A DNA stretch of 64,000 bases, taken from assembly GCF_000526335.1 (NCBI RefSeq), contig NZ_JAFW01000001.1, forward strand, positions 2,604,001 through 2,668,000, given 5' to 3'. This document shows positions 53,303 through 61,321 of the stretch, piece after piece; position 1 is the stretch's first letter, and the number at the start of each line of letters is the position of its first letter. Under the pieces are notes generated by a model, which was not told the origin of the DNA, did no database searches, and saw only the letters and a program-made list of their open reading frames with translations. Made by a program: the position numbers and the translations under genes. This DNA is from Arthrobacter sp. 31Y (lineage in GTDB: Bacteria > Actinomycetota > Actinomycetes > Actinomycetales > Micrococcaceae).

Positions 53303-53423
53303 GGCGGGTGATAGGGGCCGTGCCCGTCCCCAGCCGCTCCCAACCTTCGCAAGCTCAGGTCGGGGCCCTCGCGGCAGTGGGCCCCCCGCGTGGCCCACCA
53401 CGCCGCGGCCCCTATCACCCGCC
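53303..53423. repeat. Large GC-rich inverted repeat between ureE and ureF
   Basis: GGCGGGTGATAGGGGCCG (53303-53320) is perfectly repeated in inverse at 53406-53423; the 85-base interior holds further complementary GC runs. Its inner core (GGGCCGTGCCCG ... CCACGCCGCGGCCC) is shared with the repeat at 54781-54892. No coding frame is credible across it. Confidence 0.75.
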
Positions 53424-53476
53424 TCCGCCCAGGTTCGCCGCGGCAGCGTCGCGGTTGAGCCCACTAGCGAGGCGGC

Positions 53477-54145
53477 ATGACCTCCTATCAGCTTGCTCTT
53501 CAACAGTTGACTGACTCCGCGTTGCCTACGGGGGCGTTTGCTCATTCTCTTGGGTTTGAGAGCTATATCGAGCGTGAGCTTGTTTGTGATGAGGGGTCGT
53601 TTGGGGTTTGGCTTTCCGCTTTTGTGGGGCAGCAGCTGACTTATTCCGATGGGTTGGCTATTCGCTTTCTTTATCAGGGGGTGGATGTGGGCTTGTTGGA
53701 TGGGGTGTTGTCTGCTCAGTTGTTGGCTCGGGAGGTTCGGGAGGCTTCACTCAAAATGGGTGGGCGGTTGTTGGAGATTGGTGGGGAAGTGTTCCCGTCG
53801 GCGGAGTTGGAGGCTTATCGGGGGCTCGTGAGGGTGGGGTTGGCTTCGGGGCATCAACCGTTGGCTTTTGGGGTGATCGCGCGGTCTTTGGGGGTTCCTT
53901 TTGAGGAGGCGCTTTCTGCCTATTTGTTTGCCACGGTGACTTCGCTGACGCAGAACGCCGTGCGGGCCATTCCGCTCGGGCAAAACGCCGGGCAGCGGGT
54001 ACTTCGGCAGGCGCACGACGCCGTCGCTGCCGCCGTCAAGGATGTAGCACGGCTGTGCTGGGACGACTTCGGAGCCGTCAGCCCTGGCCTCGAAATTTCA
54101 CAAATGCGGCACGAACGGCAACGCGCCCGCATGTTCATGAGCTAG
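53477..54145 (+). CDS. ureF: Urease accessory protein UreF
   Basis: 222 residues; LQQLTDSALPTGAFAHSLGFESYIE, SDGLAIRFLY, SGHQPLAFGVIARSLG and ATVTSLTQNAVRAIPLGQ are UreF landmarks. It works with UreD and UreG in the nickel-insertion complex. The first 150 codons use mostly T/G-ending codons, then the composition turns C-rich near 53935, unlike ureC, ureE or ureG. Confidence 0.94.
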   Translation: MTSYQLALQQLTDSALPTGAFAHSLGFESYIERELVCDEGSFGVWLSAFVGQQLTYSDGLAIRFLYQGVDVGLLDGVLSAQLLAREVREASLKMGGRLLEIGGEVFPSAELEAYRGLVRVGLASGHQPLAFGVIARSLGVPFEEALSAYLFATVTSLTQNAVRAIPLGQNAGQRVLRQAHDAVAAAVKDVARLCWDDFGAVSPGLEISQMRHERQRARMFMS

Positions 54146-54166
54146 CTAGTGTAAAGGACAGAAAAC

Positions 54167-54784
54167 ATGACTGAACCCATCAAAATCGGCGTCGGCGGAC
54201 CCGTCGGAGCTGGCAAGACACAGCTCGTGGAACGCATCACCCGGCACATGAGCGGCGACATCTCCATGGCCGCCATCACCAACGACATCTACACCATCGA
54301 AGACGCCAAAATCCTGGCAGCCAACGGCATCCTGCCCGAAGACCGGATCATCGGCGTCGAAACCGGCGGCTGCCCCCACACCGCCATCCGCGAAGACACG
54401 TCCATGAACACCGCAGCCATCGAACAACTCAAGACGAGGCACCCTGATCTGCAAGTCATCTTCGTCGAATCCGGCGGCGACAACCTCTCCGCCACCTTCA
54501 GCCCCGAACTCGTCGACTTCTCCATCTACATCATCGACGTAGCCCAAGGCGAAAAAATCCCCCGCAAAGCCGGCCAAGGCATGATCAAGTCCGACCTCTT
54601 CATCATCAACAAAACGGACCTGGCACCCCACGTCGGAGCGGACCTCGCAGTCATGGAACGGGACTCCAAGGAATTCCGCGGCAACAAGCCGTTCTACTTC
54701 ACGAACCTCAAAACGGACGAAGGGTTGGACGCAGTCCTCAACTGGATCCGCCGCGATGTCCTGATGCTCGATCTAACTTCGTGA
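54167..54784 (+). CDS. ureG: Urease accessory GTPase UreG
   Basis: 205 residues; P-loop [28 protein letters not shown], the Cys-Pro-His switch in [32 protein letters not shown] and guanine-specificity NKTDLAP. GTP hydrolysis drives nickel transfer. C-rich codon use. Its stop lies inside the left arm of the next inverted repeat. Confidence 0.97.
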   Translation: MTEPIKIGVGGPVGAGKTQLVERITRHMSGDISMAAITNDIYTIEDAKILAANGILPEDRIIGVETGGCPHTAIREDTSMNTAAIEQLKTRHPDLQVIFVESGGDNLSATFSPELVDFSIYIIDVAQGEKIPRKAGQGMIKSDLFIINKTDLAPHVGADLAVMERDSKEFRGNKPFYFTNLKTDEGLDAVLNWIRRDVLMLDLTS

Positions 54785-54892
54785 CGGTGCTTGGGGCGGC
54801 GGCTGCGCCGGATTTTGGGCCGTGCCCGCTTCGCGATGCCCGCCACGCCGCGGCCCAAAAATCCGGCTCCGCCGCCTCGGTGGTTTCGTCAC
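54781..54892. repeat. Large inverted repeat between ureG and ureD
   Basis: Left arm GTGACG...GGGGCGGCGG..GCCGGATTTTGGGCCG and right arm its near-complement, about 41 bp each with several mismatches, covering the whole gap from the ureG stop to the ureD start. The core GGGCCGTGCCCG ... CCACGCCGCGGCCC also occurs at 53316-53410. It would form a strong RNA hairpin in the operon transcript. Confidence 0.78.
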
Positions 54893-54893
54893 C

Positions 54894-55820
54894 ATGCGAG
54901 ATGCGCGTATGAACACGGCGACGCAGGTCGGTTTCGGCTCAGACGTTGTGGGGAACGTGGGGCCCGGCTCCATGTTGGCTTTGGGGGTGCGGGGGCGGTT
55001 GGAGTTGGGCGTCAGTGTGCGGGGCGGTCGGTCTGTTGCTTCGCGGCAGTTCCATGAGGGTGCATTGCGGGTGCTCAGGCCGCATTACTTGGATGAGTCC
55101 GGGCAGGTTTGTTATGTCATGGTCAATCCTGGCGGGGCGTATCTCGGGGCTGATCTGTTTGTTGTTGAGGTGGAGGTTGAGGCGGGGGCGGATCTGTTGT
55201 TGACCACGCAATCGGCCACCAAGGTGTACCGGACCCCGGGCTCGTTTGCTGAGCAGCGGATGAACGTCAAGCTGGGGGAGGGTGCGCGGTTGGAGCTGAT
55301 GCCCGACCAGTTGATCGCGTACCGGGAGGCGAGCTACCGGCAGAATTCGCACATCAGTCTCCACCCGACGTCGAGCCTTGTCATGGCTGAGGTGGTGACG
55401 CCGGGGTGGTCGCCGGACGGCGCATCCTTCAAGTACGAAGAAGTGCGGCTGCGGAATGAGATCTGGATGGAGAGTGACAGTGGCGCAAATCTGTTGGCAC
55501 TGGACAACCTTCTGATTCGCCCACCTGTCAACGACGTGACCGGGATGGGGTTCATGGAGGGCTTTAGTCACCTGGGGTCGTTGGTGGTGGTGGACCCACG
55601 GGTGGATCAAGGTCTTGCCGATGACCTGGACCGAGTAGCCAAGAACTTTGACGCATATACGGGTGTGTCTTTGACGGCGACTCTTGCCGGGAGTACCGGG
55701 CTCGTGCTGCGATCGTTGTCCAACAGCACTGAGGAACTCAACAAATTGCTGGGTGCCTGCACCGGCGTTCTGCGGGAACGCTGGTTTGGGCAGGCACCTT
55801 TGAACCTGAGGAAGTATTGA
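54894..55820 (+). CDS. ureD: Urease accessory protein UreD/UreH
   Basis: About 308 residues from the ATG at 54894 (or 303 from 54909). GALRVLRPHYLDESGQVCYVMVNPGGAYLGADLF, LLLTTQSATKVYRTPG, LELMPDQLIAYREASYRQ and FSHLGSLVVVD are UreD landmarks. Scaffold for UreF and UreG on apo-urease. First part is G/T-rich in third positions like ureF. The stop overlaps the nickel transporter start (TGATG). Confidence 0.94.
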   Translation: MRDARMNTATQVGFGSDVVGNVGPGSMLALGVRGRLELGVSVRGGRSVASRQFHEGALRVLRPHYLDESGQVCYVMVNPGGAYLGADLFVVEVEVEAGADLLLTTQSATKVYRTPGSFAEQRMNVKLGEGARLELMPDQLIAYREASYRQNSHISLHPTSSLVMAEVVTPGWSPDGASFKYEEVRLRNEIWMESDSGANLLALDNLLIRPPVNDVTGMGFMEGFSHLGSLVVVDPRVDQGLADDLDRVAKNFDAYTGVSLTATLAGSTGLVLRSLSNSTEELNKLLGACTGVLRERWFGQAPLNLRKY

Positions 55821-56875
55821 TGACTGCGCTGACCGAGTTCGCCACCATGTATCGCGAGCGGGACACGTTGTCCCTGCGGACGCGGCTGTTGTTCACGTTC
55901 GGTGCCGTGGCCGCCTTGCACGTTGCCGCCGTCGTGCTGCTGCTTGTTGGTACAACCGGCGGCGCGCAACCGCTGGCGCTGGGGCTGGTGATCACCGCCT
56001 ACGTAGCCGGGATTAAGCACAGCTACGACTGGGACCACATCGCAGCGATCGACAACTCCACCCGCAAATTCGTGGCGCAGCACAAAGACCCCGTGAGCGT
56101 CGGCTTTGCCTTCAGTTTGGGCCACAGTTCCGTGGTGATCCTGGCCGGGCTGCTGGTGGTGGCGGGCGCCACGTTGATCGGGCAGTTCATGGAGGACGGC
56201 ACCACCGGTAATAAGGTGCTGGGCCTGATCGGCAGTGGAGTGTCCGGGTTGTTCCTGCTCACGATGGGCTTGTTCAACGGCTCGGCCTTTGTCCGCGCCA
56301 CGAACGTTTACCGTCAGGTGCAGCGCGGCGGTGACGTGCGGCCGGAAGACCTTGAAGCGCAGGGCTTTGTGGCCCGGCTGCTTGCCAAACCGCTGTCCAA
56401 AGTGGAGCGGCCGCGGAACATTTACGTGATCGGTTTCCTGTTCGGGCTTGGGTTCGATACCGCCACCACCATCGGGCTACTGGTCATCACCACGACGGCG
56501 TCCCTCGCCGGTGTTTCGCCGCTGGCCTTAATGGCGCTTCCGCTCGCGTTCACCGCCGCCATGACCCTGTGCGACTCCATCAACGGCGTGGCCATGATGA
56601 AGATGTATAAATCGGCCATCCATAACCCGCGGCGCAAGCTCGGCTTTAACGCCGTCATCACAGGCATCTCGGCGGTTTCGGCGTTGTTCATCGCCGTGAT
56701 CACGCTGGGTGGTTTCGTGAATTCCGCCTTTGAACTCGAGGACCCCATCACCACCTGGCTCGGCGAGATTGACCTTGGCGACGCCGGCTTGATCCTCGTT
56801 GGCTTGTTTGTGATCGTGTGGGCCGCATCCGCAGTGCGTGGCCGGGCACGCGGCAGGGCAGCTAGGAGCAGCTAG
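55820..56875 (+). CDS. Nickel/cobalt permease, NiCoT family
   Basis: 351 residues, eight membrane helices. The TM2 signature KHSYDWDHIAAIDN (usually RHAxDADHI), FSLGHSSVV, the third signature FLFGLGFDTATTI and LPLAFTAAMTLCDSINGVAMMKMY are all seen. Translationally coupled to ureD, so it supplies nickel for the urease. Its tail overlaps the convergent hydrolase by 4 bp. Confidence 0.94.
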   Translation: MTALTEFATMYRERDTLSLRTRLLFTFGAVAALHVAAVVLLLVGTTGGAQPLALGLVITAYVAGIKHSYDWDHIAAIDNSTRKFVAQHKDPVSVGFAFSLGHSSVVILAGLLVVAGATLIGQFMEDGTTGNKVLGLIGSGVSGLFLLTMGLFNGSAFVRATNVYRQVQRGGDVRPEDLEAQGFVARLLAKPLSKVERPRNIYVIGFLFGLGFDTATTIGLLVITTTASLAGVSPLALMALPLAFTAAMTLCDSINGVAMMKMYKSAIHNPRRKLGFNAVITGISAVSALFIAVITLGGFVNSAFELEDPITTWLGEIDLGDAGLILVGLFVIVWAASAVRGRARGRAARSS

Positions 56876-57849
56876 GAAACCGCCACCGCGTTGAACAGCT
56901 CAGTGGTGTCAACGCCACGTTCCGGAGTGTCCAGCACATTGGTCAGGAACACGACGCAACGGTCCTGTTCCGGGAACATCCACCACTCCGTTCCGGACCA
57001 GCCCGGGTGCCCGTAGATCCCCTGCGCGAACAGCTCGGACTCGTTTGCGGGCATCTGGAAACCGAGCCCGGTGTGGCGGAGGGGCTGGGGCCGGGTGGTG
57101 ATGTGGGAAACCTCGGTGGTCCGGGGGCGGCGCATGGCGGCAAGAGTTGCGGGACGGACGGCTTTTCCGGAATCCCGTAGGAGCTCAGAACCCAAATTGA
57201 GCAAGTCTGTGGCCGTGCCGAACAGCCCTGCCCCGGGATGCCTGTTCTTGTACATGGCCTGGACATCAAGGCCCGCTGCATCCGTGCCGTGGACGGTGTG
57301 CGGGTTGGACTCCGTGCCGAACGTCAGGCCGTGGGCCCCTGTATCAGCTGCCAGGGCTAGAAGCTGATCCTCGAACGGGGCTCCGCCAGCCCACTCGGCC
57401 ATCGCCGCGGCACCTTCAAAAGCTATGTTGCAGTACTGAACCAGGGAGCCGGCGTAAAAGGCTTGACCCGCAGAGGTGAGTGCTTCGCGGAGGGGAGTGC
57501 CGCCGTCGAGCGCTGGGTCCGCAATACCGGAGCGGTGGCTGAGCAACTGCTCAAGAGTCACTGTGTCTGTGCGGCCGGCACCAAAACCGGGGAGGGCGTC
57601 CGCCAGGGAGTTTCCCAGCGACAACTTGCCGAGTTCAACCTGCCGCATCACCGTCAGGGCGCTGATCGGTTTAGTGACTGAGAACAGCGCAAAGTGGTCA
57701 TCGGGGGTGGCCTGCCTGCCGTCGTCGGACCCGAAAGCCACAACGTCCTCAATGCCTCGGCTCGAAGCGATGCCCAGCACCGCGACAGGCACGCGATTGA
57801 GCTCTACCTGCTTGCGGGCCCAGTCTGCAGCGGGTCCTGTTTCCACCAT
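56872..57849 (-). CDS. Serine hydrolase, class C beta-lactamase fold
   Basis: 325 residues, no signal peptide. The nucleophile motif FSVTKPIS (S-x-x-K), YCN as the Y-x-N element, and GHPGWSGTEWW near the C-terminus in place of the KTG box. Such proteins are usually esterases or amidases, less often true beta-lactamases. A lone gene convergent with the nickel permease. Confidence 0.85.
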   Translation of the reverse strand: MVETGPAADWARKQVELNRVPVAVLGIASSRGIEDVVAFGSDDGRQATPDDHFALFSVTKPISALTVMRQVELGKLSLGNSLADALPGFGAGRTDTVTLEQLLSHRSGIADPALDGGTPLREALTSAGQAFYAGSLVQYCNIAFEGAAAMAEWAGGAPFEDQLLALAADTGAHGLTFGTESNPHTVHGTDAAGLDVQAMYKNRHPGAGLFGTATDLLNLGSELLRDSGKAVRPATLAAMRRPRTTEVSHITTRPQPLRHTGLGFQMPANESELFAQGIYGHPGWSGTEWWMFPEQDRCVVFLTNVLDTPERGVDTTELFNAVAVS

Positions 57850-57998
57850 GGTTGTTTCACGCCTTCGCTCGGGGTCTTTACGTCGAATCTATCGTGGCCT
57901 TCTGAAGAAACTTGTCAGCACGCGTAACCCTGGCCGCCCGGCCGGAAACTATACAAGTATCCTGCAGTTCAGGGCTCTAATTATCAGGGGGAAAAATC

Positions 57999-58508
57999 GT
58001 GCTTTCAGAGCGCGAATTGGCGTTCATCGCCATTCACAAAGACAGCTACCCATCCGTTTTCAAGTTCGTCTGCCGACGTGTTGAATCTGTTGATGTAGCT
58101 GAGGAGATCGCCGCCGACGTCTATCGCATCGTCTGGCAAAAATGGTCCGACGATTCCCGCCCGGATCTTCCGTACCTCCTGACGGTTGCAAGGAACCTTG
58201 TGGGAAACGCGTACCGGAGCCGCGACAGGCGCCTGGCACTGCAGGAAAAGCTGCGGACGACGGCGGTGCAGCGCTTTGGTGGCGACTCCGAAAACGTCGC
58301 GGTTCAGGATGCGATGGAACGCCTGCGGGAGAAAGACCGCGACATTCTGCAATTGGCGTACTGGGACGGTTTGGGGACCGCCGATATTGCCAAGGTTCTG
58401 CAGTGCAGCGAATCGGCGGCCAAAGTCCGCCTTCACCGGGCCCGCACAGCCTTCCGGAAACATCTGCCTGCAGGGGCCGAATCGACTACACAGAAGATGG
58501 GGGTCTGA
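57999..58508 (+). CDS. ECF-type sigma factor
   Basis: 169 residues from a GTG. Region 2: SYPSVFKFVCRRVESVDVAEEIAADVYRIVWQKW with LLTVARNLVGNAYRSRDR; region 4: DRDILQLAYWDGLGTADIAKVLQCSESAAKVRLHRARTAFRKHL. Directs RNA polymerase to a small regulon. The next gene begins 5 bp downstream and encodes a membrane protein with a cytosolic N-terminus, which could act as its anti-sigma factor. Confidence 0.9.
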   Translation: MLSERELAFIAIHKDSYPSVFKFVCRRVESVDVAEEIAADVYRIVWQKWSDDSRPDLPYLLTVARNLVGNAYRSRDRRLALQEKLRTTAVQRFGGDSENVAVQDAMERLREKDRDILQLAYWDGLGTADIAKVLQCSESAAKVRLHRARTAFRKHLPAGAESTTQKMGV

Positions 58509-58513
58509 AGACA

Positions 58514-59560
58514 ATGGATCCGATCAAGAACCAGATATCAGCGATTGACCCGCTCACTATCGATCCAGTGGCGGAACCCAACGGCGAAGAAGCGCTTCAC
58601 AAAATCCTTTCGGGAACCACGGTGTTCAGCGATAGCCGCCCGCTGGCCGGAGTGACGTCCTTGGAACAGCGCCGGCGCCGCAAAGCCCAGATCGCCGGAG
58701 GACTGTTGCTCGGCGCTGCGGCCGTCACGGCAGGCGTCCTGGTTGCCTCAAGCTTCGAGACAGTCAGCTCCAATCCAATGCCCGCTGTGACACTCCCAAC
58801 ATCAACGCCCACGCCCAGCGTTTCGGTCACTCCAACGCCAACGCCCACTGCGAAACCCTCGGTTACCCCGTCGGCAACCCCCACCGTGGCAGCGCCGGTC
58901 ACCACCCCGCCCGCTCCCACCACACCCCCAGCTGTCGCCTCGGCGCCAGTGGTGCCACCCGTGCAGGCGCCGACCACCCAGACCTACACTTACCCGGACG
59001 GGCATTTGTCCTTCACGTATCCGGTTGGTTGGAGTATCCGGGTGGAACAAGGACCGTTTGATCCTCCCGGGACTGCCGAAGCCTCCCGCATTGTGACTGT
59101 CTTTGATGGTGCTGGGGCAGAGGTAGCCCGCCTGTTCAATGGAAACTACGCGGATGGGACAGGCGGTGTGGTGGATCGAACCATTCTGGACCGGGCTGTA
59201 GTGCCGGGAGTTCGGGATAACTCGGGTGGGAGCGTGGAGTTCGGGTTCTCCTCGAATCAGGCGCAAAACATCCCATATGAAGGGCCTGCCTATGAGGGCA
59301 TGCCGTCACCTCGAACGGGCGCTGCCGATGGTCCCCCAACGTACATCATGGACGTGCGGGCTTCCTCGGAGCTCAACCCTGGAATCAGCTCTTCCGGTAT
59401 CAACCAAGTCCGCGTACCCAACGGCATCATGAGTGCTTACGCGGTTTTCGATCCCGCCAAGCAGCCAGCCTTCGCAACCCCGGAGGCAGCCAAGGCCTGG
59501 ATGAACACGACGCAGTACGCGCAGCTGAAGGCGATGTTCCTGAGCCTGAGCTACAAATAA
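58514..59560 (+). CDS. Membrane protein with Pro/Thr linker, possible anti-sigma partner
   Basis: 348 residues: a 65-residue cytosolic part, one membrane helix (about 66-86, IAGGLLLGAAAVTAGVLVAS), a 90-residue linker of Thr/Pro/Val repeats, then an outer domain with YTYPDGHLSFTYPVGWSIRVEQGP, a PsbP/Mog1-like opening. No zinc anti-sigma HxxxCxxC motif is found. Coupling to the sigma gene (5 bp) is the only hint that it regulates it. Ends at a palindromic hairpin. Confidence 0.75.
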   Translation: MDPIKNQISAIDPLTIDPVAEPNGEEALHKILSGTTVFSDSRPLAGVTSLEQRRRRKAQIAGGLLLGAAAVTAGVLVASSFETVSSNPMPAVTLPTSTPTPSVSVTPTPTPTAKPSVTPSATPTVAAPVTTPPAPTTPPAVASAPVVPPVQAPTTQTYTYPDGHLSFTYPVGWSIRVEQGPFDPPGTAEASRIVTVFDGAGAEVARLFNGNYADGTGGVVDRTILDRAVVPGVRDNSGGSVEFGFSSNQAQNIPYEGPAYEGMPSPRTGAADGPPTYIMDVRASSELNPGISSSGINQVRVPNGIMSAYAVFDPAKQPAFATPEAAKAWMNTTQYAQLKAMFLSLSYK

Positions 59561-59634
59561 CCCCATCTAAGTAGCAGTTGAGGTCGTTCTGAGAGCTGAG
59601 AACGACCTCAACTGCTACCTACTTGGGATGGGGT
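59560..59634. repeat. Palindromic element downstream of the sigma-factor operon
   Basis: A perfect 20-bp stem (59571-59590 with 59599-59618, loop GAGAGCTG) inside an outer 8-bp stem ACCCCATC/GATGGGGT. Its left half aligns with the palindrome at 38210 (CCCA-CT-AGTA-CAG ... GTCG ... TGAG-GCT). The stop codon of the upstream gene overlaps its first base. Confidence 0.78.
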
Positions 59635-59776
59635 GCGAAACTCACTGTGCTTTTGCATGGGAACTCCGTCAAACGCTATGCACTTGTCCATAACGATTGA
59701 GCTGGGAGTTTCATAGGGTTGAGGAGATCTGCTTCACAAAACACCCCCGATCTATCCCCAAGGATGAGTTTCAACG

Positions 59777-59974
59777 ATGAAGAGCATCGCCCTCCTGCGC
59801 GAACGAGCCACCCGCGTCATGCCTACCGGTTCCCACTGCCCGGCGTCGGGCCTGTGGAGCCCGGACACCGACCCTGATGCCGTCCAGGTTTTCGCTGAAG
59901 GCCATGTCCTGCCGGCCCACGAGGGCGTGCCCACCGTCTGGCGGCGCCGCACTGCCGCTGAAGTGTCGGCATGA
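59777..59974 (+). CDS. Small conserved protein, 65 residues
   Basis: Short protein with RVMPTGSHCPASGLWSPD and ending VLPAHEGVPTVWRRR; the pattern CPxSGxW...PAxxGxPxxWxR recalls small YjzC-like or hypothetical actinobacterial proteins. Its stop overlaps the next ATG (ATGA), which supports both as real genes. Function unknown. The ribosome site (AAGGA, 14 bases upstream) is distant. Confidence 0.5.
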   Translation: MKSIALLRERATRVMPTGSHCPASGLWSPDTDPDAVQVFAEGHVLPAHEGVPTVWRRRTAAEVSA

Positions 59975-60201
59975 CCAGCACCATCCTGAACAGGCCCGCC
60001 GATTACCGCCACGTTCCGGCTGCGGAGTGGACGGAGCTCAACTCCGGTGATCCGGTGTGGATCTACGACGTCGCGTGGGGCGCTGGCACTGGCCGGGTTG
60101 ATGACGTTTCCAAGCACCAGGAACTGCTCTGGGTGGTTCTGGAACCCACTGGCCGCCGACTGATCTGTGGAACGGACGACGTCGAGGTCTGGACCGCCTG
60201 A
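59971..60201 (+). CDS. Small conserved protein, 76 residues
   Basis: Sequence includes WTELNSGDPVWIYDVAWGAGTG and LWVVLEPTGRRLICGTDDVEVW, an all-beta, SH3-like pattern. Coupled to the preceding small gene. It ends before a palindrome shared with the convergent lactonase gene. No known function. Confidence 0.5.
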   Translation: MTSTILNRPADYRHVPAAEWTELNSGDPVWIYDVAWGAGTGRVDDVSKHQELLWVVLEPTGRRLICGTDDVEVWTA

Positions 60202-60209
60202 AAAGACTC

Positions 60210-60270
60210 GCCGAGGTGGCATTTAATACCAATGTCTGAGCGGATCATACGTATTAAATGCCATCTCGGC
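60210..60270. repeat. Inverted repeat between the small gene and the lactonase gene
   Basis: GCCGAGGTGGCATTTAATAC pairs with GTATTAAATGCCATCTCGGC, 20 bp with one G-T, around a 21-base loop containing TCTGAGCGG. It lies between two convergent genes and probably ends transcription from both. It recalls the palindromes at 38210 and 59560 in design, less in sequence. Confidence 0.7.
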
Positions 60271-60275
60271 GGCAG

Positions 60276-61319
60276 TTAAACGGCGGGAATCAGCACGCTG
60301 GGCGAGCCCGTCTCCACCCGGCTGACGGGGCCCTCCGGCACCCCGGTTTCGGGGTCAATCCTGAAACTCACGACGTCGTTGGACCGCTCATGCGCCACGT
60401 ACAGCCAGCCCTCGCGGACCAAGTGGTGGCGCGGCCACTCGCCGCCGCACGGCACCTCTGCGACGGGCTCCAACTCAGCCCCGCCGTTGGCCACCTTCAG
60501 CACACAAATGCGGTTGGATCCCCGCACGCCTACATACGCGAAACCCCCGTCCGGGGACAACGCAATCTCGGCGCCGGAGTCGCCGTTTTTGACCCCTGCG
60601 GCACTCGCCGGAACCATGGATGCCAGCACATAAGCACCGTCCGGTTCCATCCGGAGCGAAGCTACTTCCACCGAGTATTCGGTGTTCACCAAGACAGTCC
60701 CGCTGTGATGCCGGACCATGTGCCGTGGCCCGGAGCCCTGGGGGAGGATCACGTGGTGATCCGGCTTCAGTCCTTCGCCCGGCGCGTACTGCCACACCCG
60801 GACCAGATCATGCCCCAGGTCCGTGGTCATGACGCGGCCATCCGGCAGCATGAGGCTTGAGTGCGCGCGGCTGGGCCGCTTCTCGTCCGGAGACGTTGCC
60901 GTGTGGGGGTCGACGGCGGCTGCCGCACTGGCGCGCGAGGTGATGGCGCCGTCGTCGTCCAGTTCGTAAAGGATGACCTGACCATCGCCCCAACACGTGG
61001 CCACCAGGAAGCGTCCGTGCGGATCGGCGGCCACGTGGCAGCTCGCCTCACCCGCCGGCCAAGGATCGCCGAAGGCCTCCAGTTCAGCGTCGCCCGTCCG
61101 GCGATACGCACGCACGGTCTTACCTTCTTCGGCAACGGCGTAGACCACCGGGAGCGTCGGGTGTAGTGCAAGGAATGATGGCGAGTTGGCGGTGGTCGCC
61201 AGGCCCAGGGGCGTCAGCTGGCCGTCGTTATCGGCAGAAAGTGCGACGATGCCCTCGCCCTGGCCGTTCCTGTCTGCAGTGTAGGAACCAACCCAGATCA
61301 ATGTTGCTTGGTCACCCAC
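60276..61319 (-). CDS. Lactonase family seven-bladed beta-propeller protein
   Basis: 347 residues; WVGSYTADRNGQGEGIVAL, LALHPTLPVVYAVAEEGKTVRAYR, ASCHVAADPHGRFLVATCWGDGQVILYELD, PSRAHSSLMLPDGRVMTTDLGHDLVRVW and GPRHMVRHHSGT fit the 6-phosphogluconolactonase (YbhE-type) family. It would hydrolyse a sugar lactone formed by the preceding dehydrogenases. Starts 2 bp after the aldo/keto reductase stop. Last gene of a four-gene minus-strand operon. Confidence 0.87.
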   Translation of the reverse strand: MGDQATLIWVGSYTADRNGQGEGIVALSADNDGQLTPLGLATTANSPSFLALHPTLPVVYAVAEEGKTVRAYRRTGDAELEAFGDPWPAGEASCHVAADPHGRFLVATCWGDGQVILYELDDDGAITSRASAAAAVDPHTATSPDEKRPSRAHSSLMLPDGRVMTTDLGHDLVRVWQYAPGEGLKPDHHVILPQGSGPRHMVRHHSGTVLVNTEYSVEVASLRMEPDGAYVLASMVPASAAGVKNGDSGAEIALSPDGGFAYVGVRGSNRICVLKVANGGAELEPVAEVPCGGEWPRHHLVREGWLYVAHERSNDVVSFRIDPETGVPEGPVSRVETGSPSVLIPAV

Positions 61320-61321
61320 GG

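Noticed and set aside
53240..53476. Small Pro/Arg-rich genes in the ureE-ureF gap
   Set aside because: Open frames there come only from high GC within the inverted repeat. No ribosome site or conserved pattern.
59560..60270. CRISPR-like repeats from the two neighbouring palindromes
   Set aside because: The elements differ in sequence, are about 575 bp apart and are each self-complementary, with coding DNA between them. No regular spacer-repeat pattern exists.
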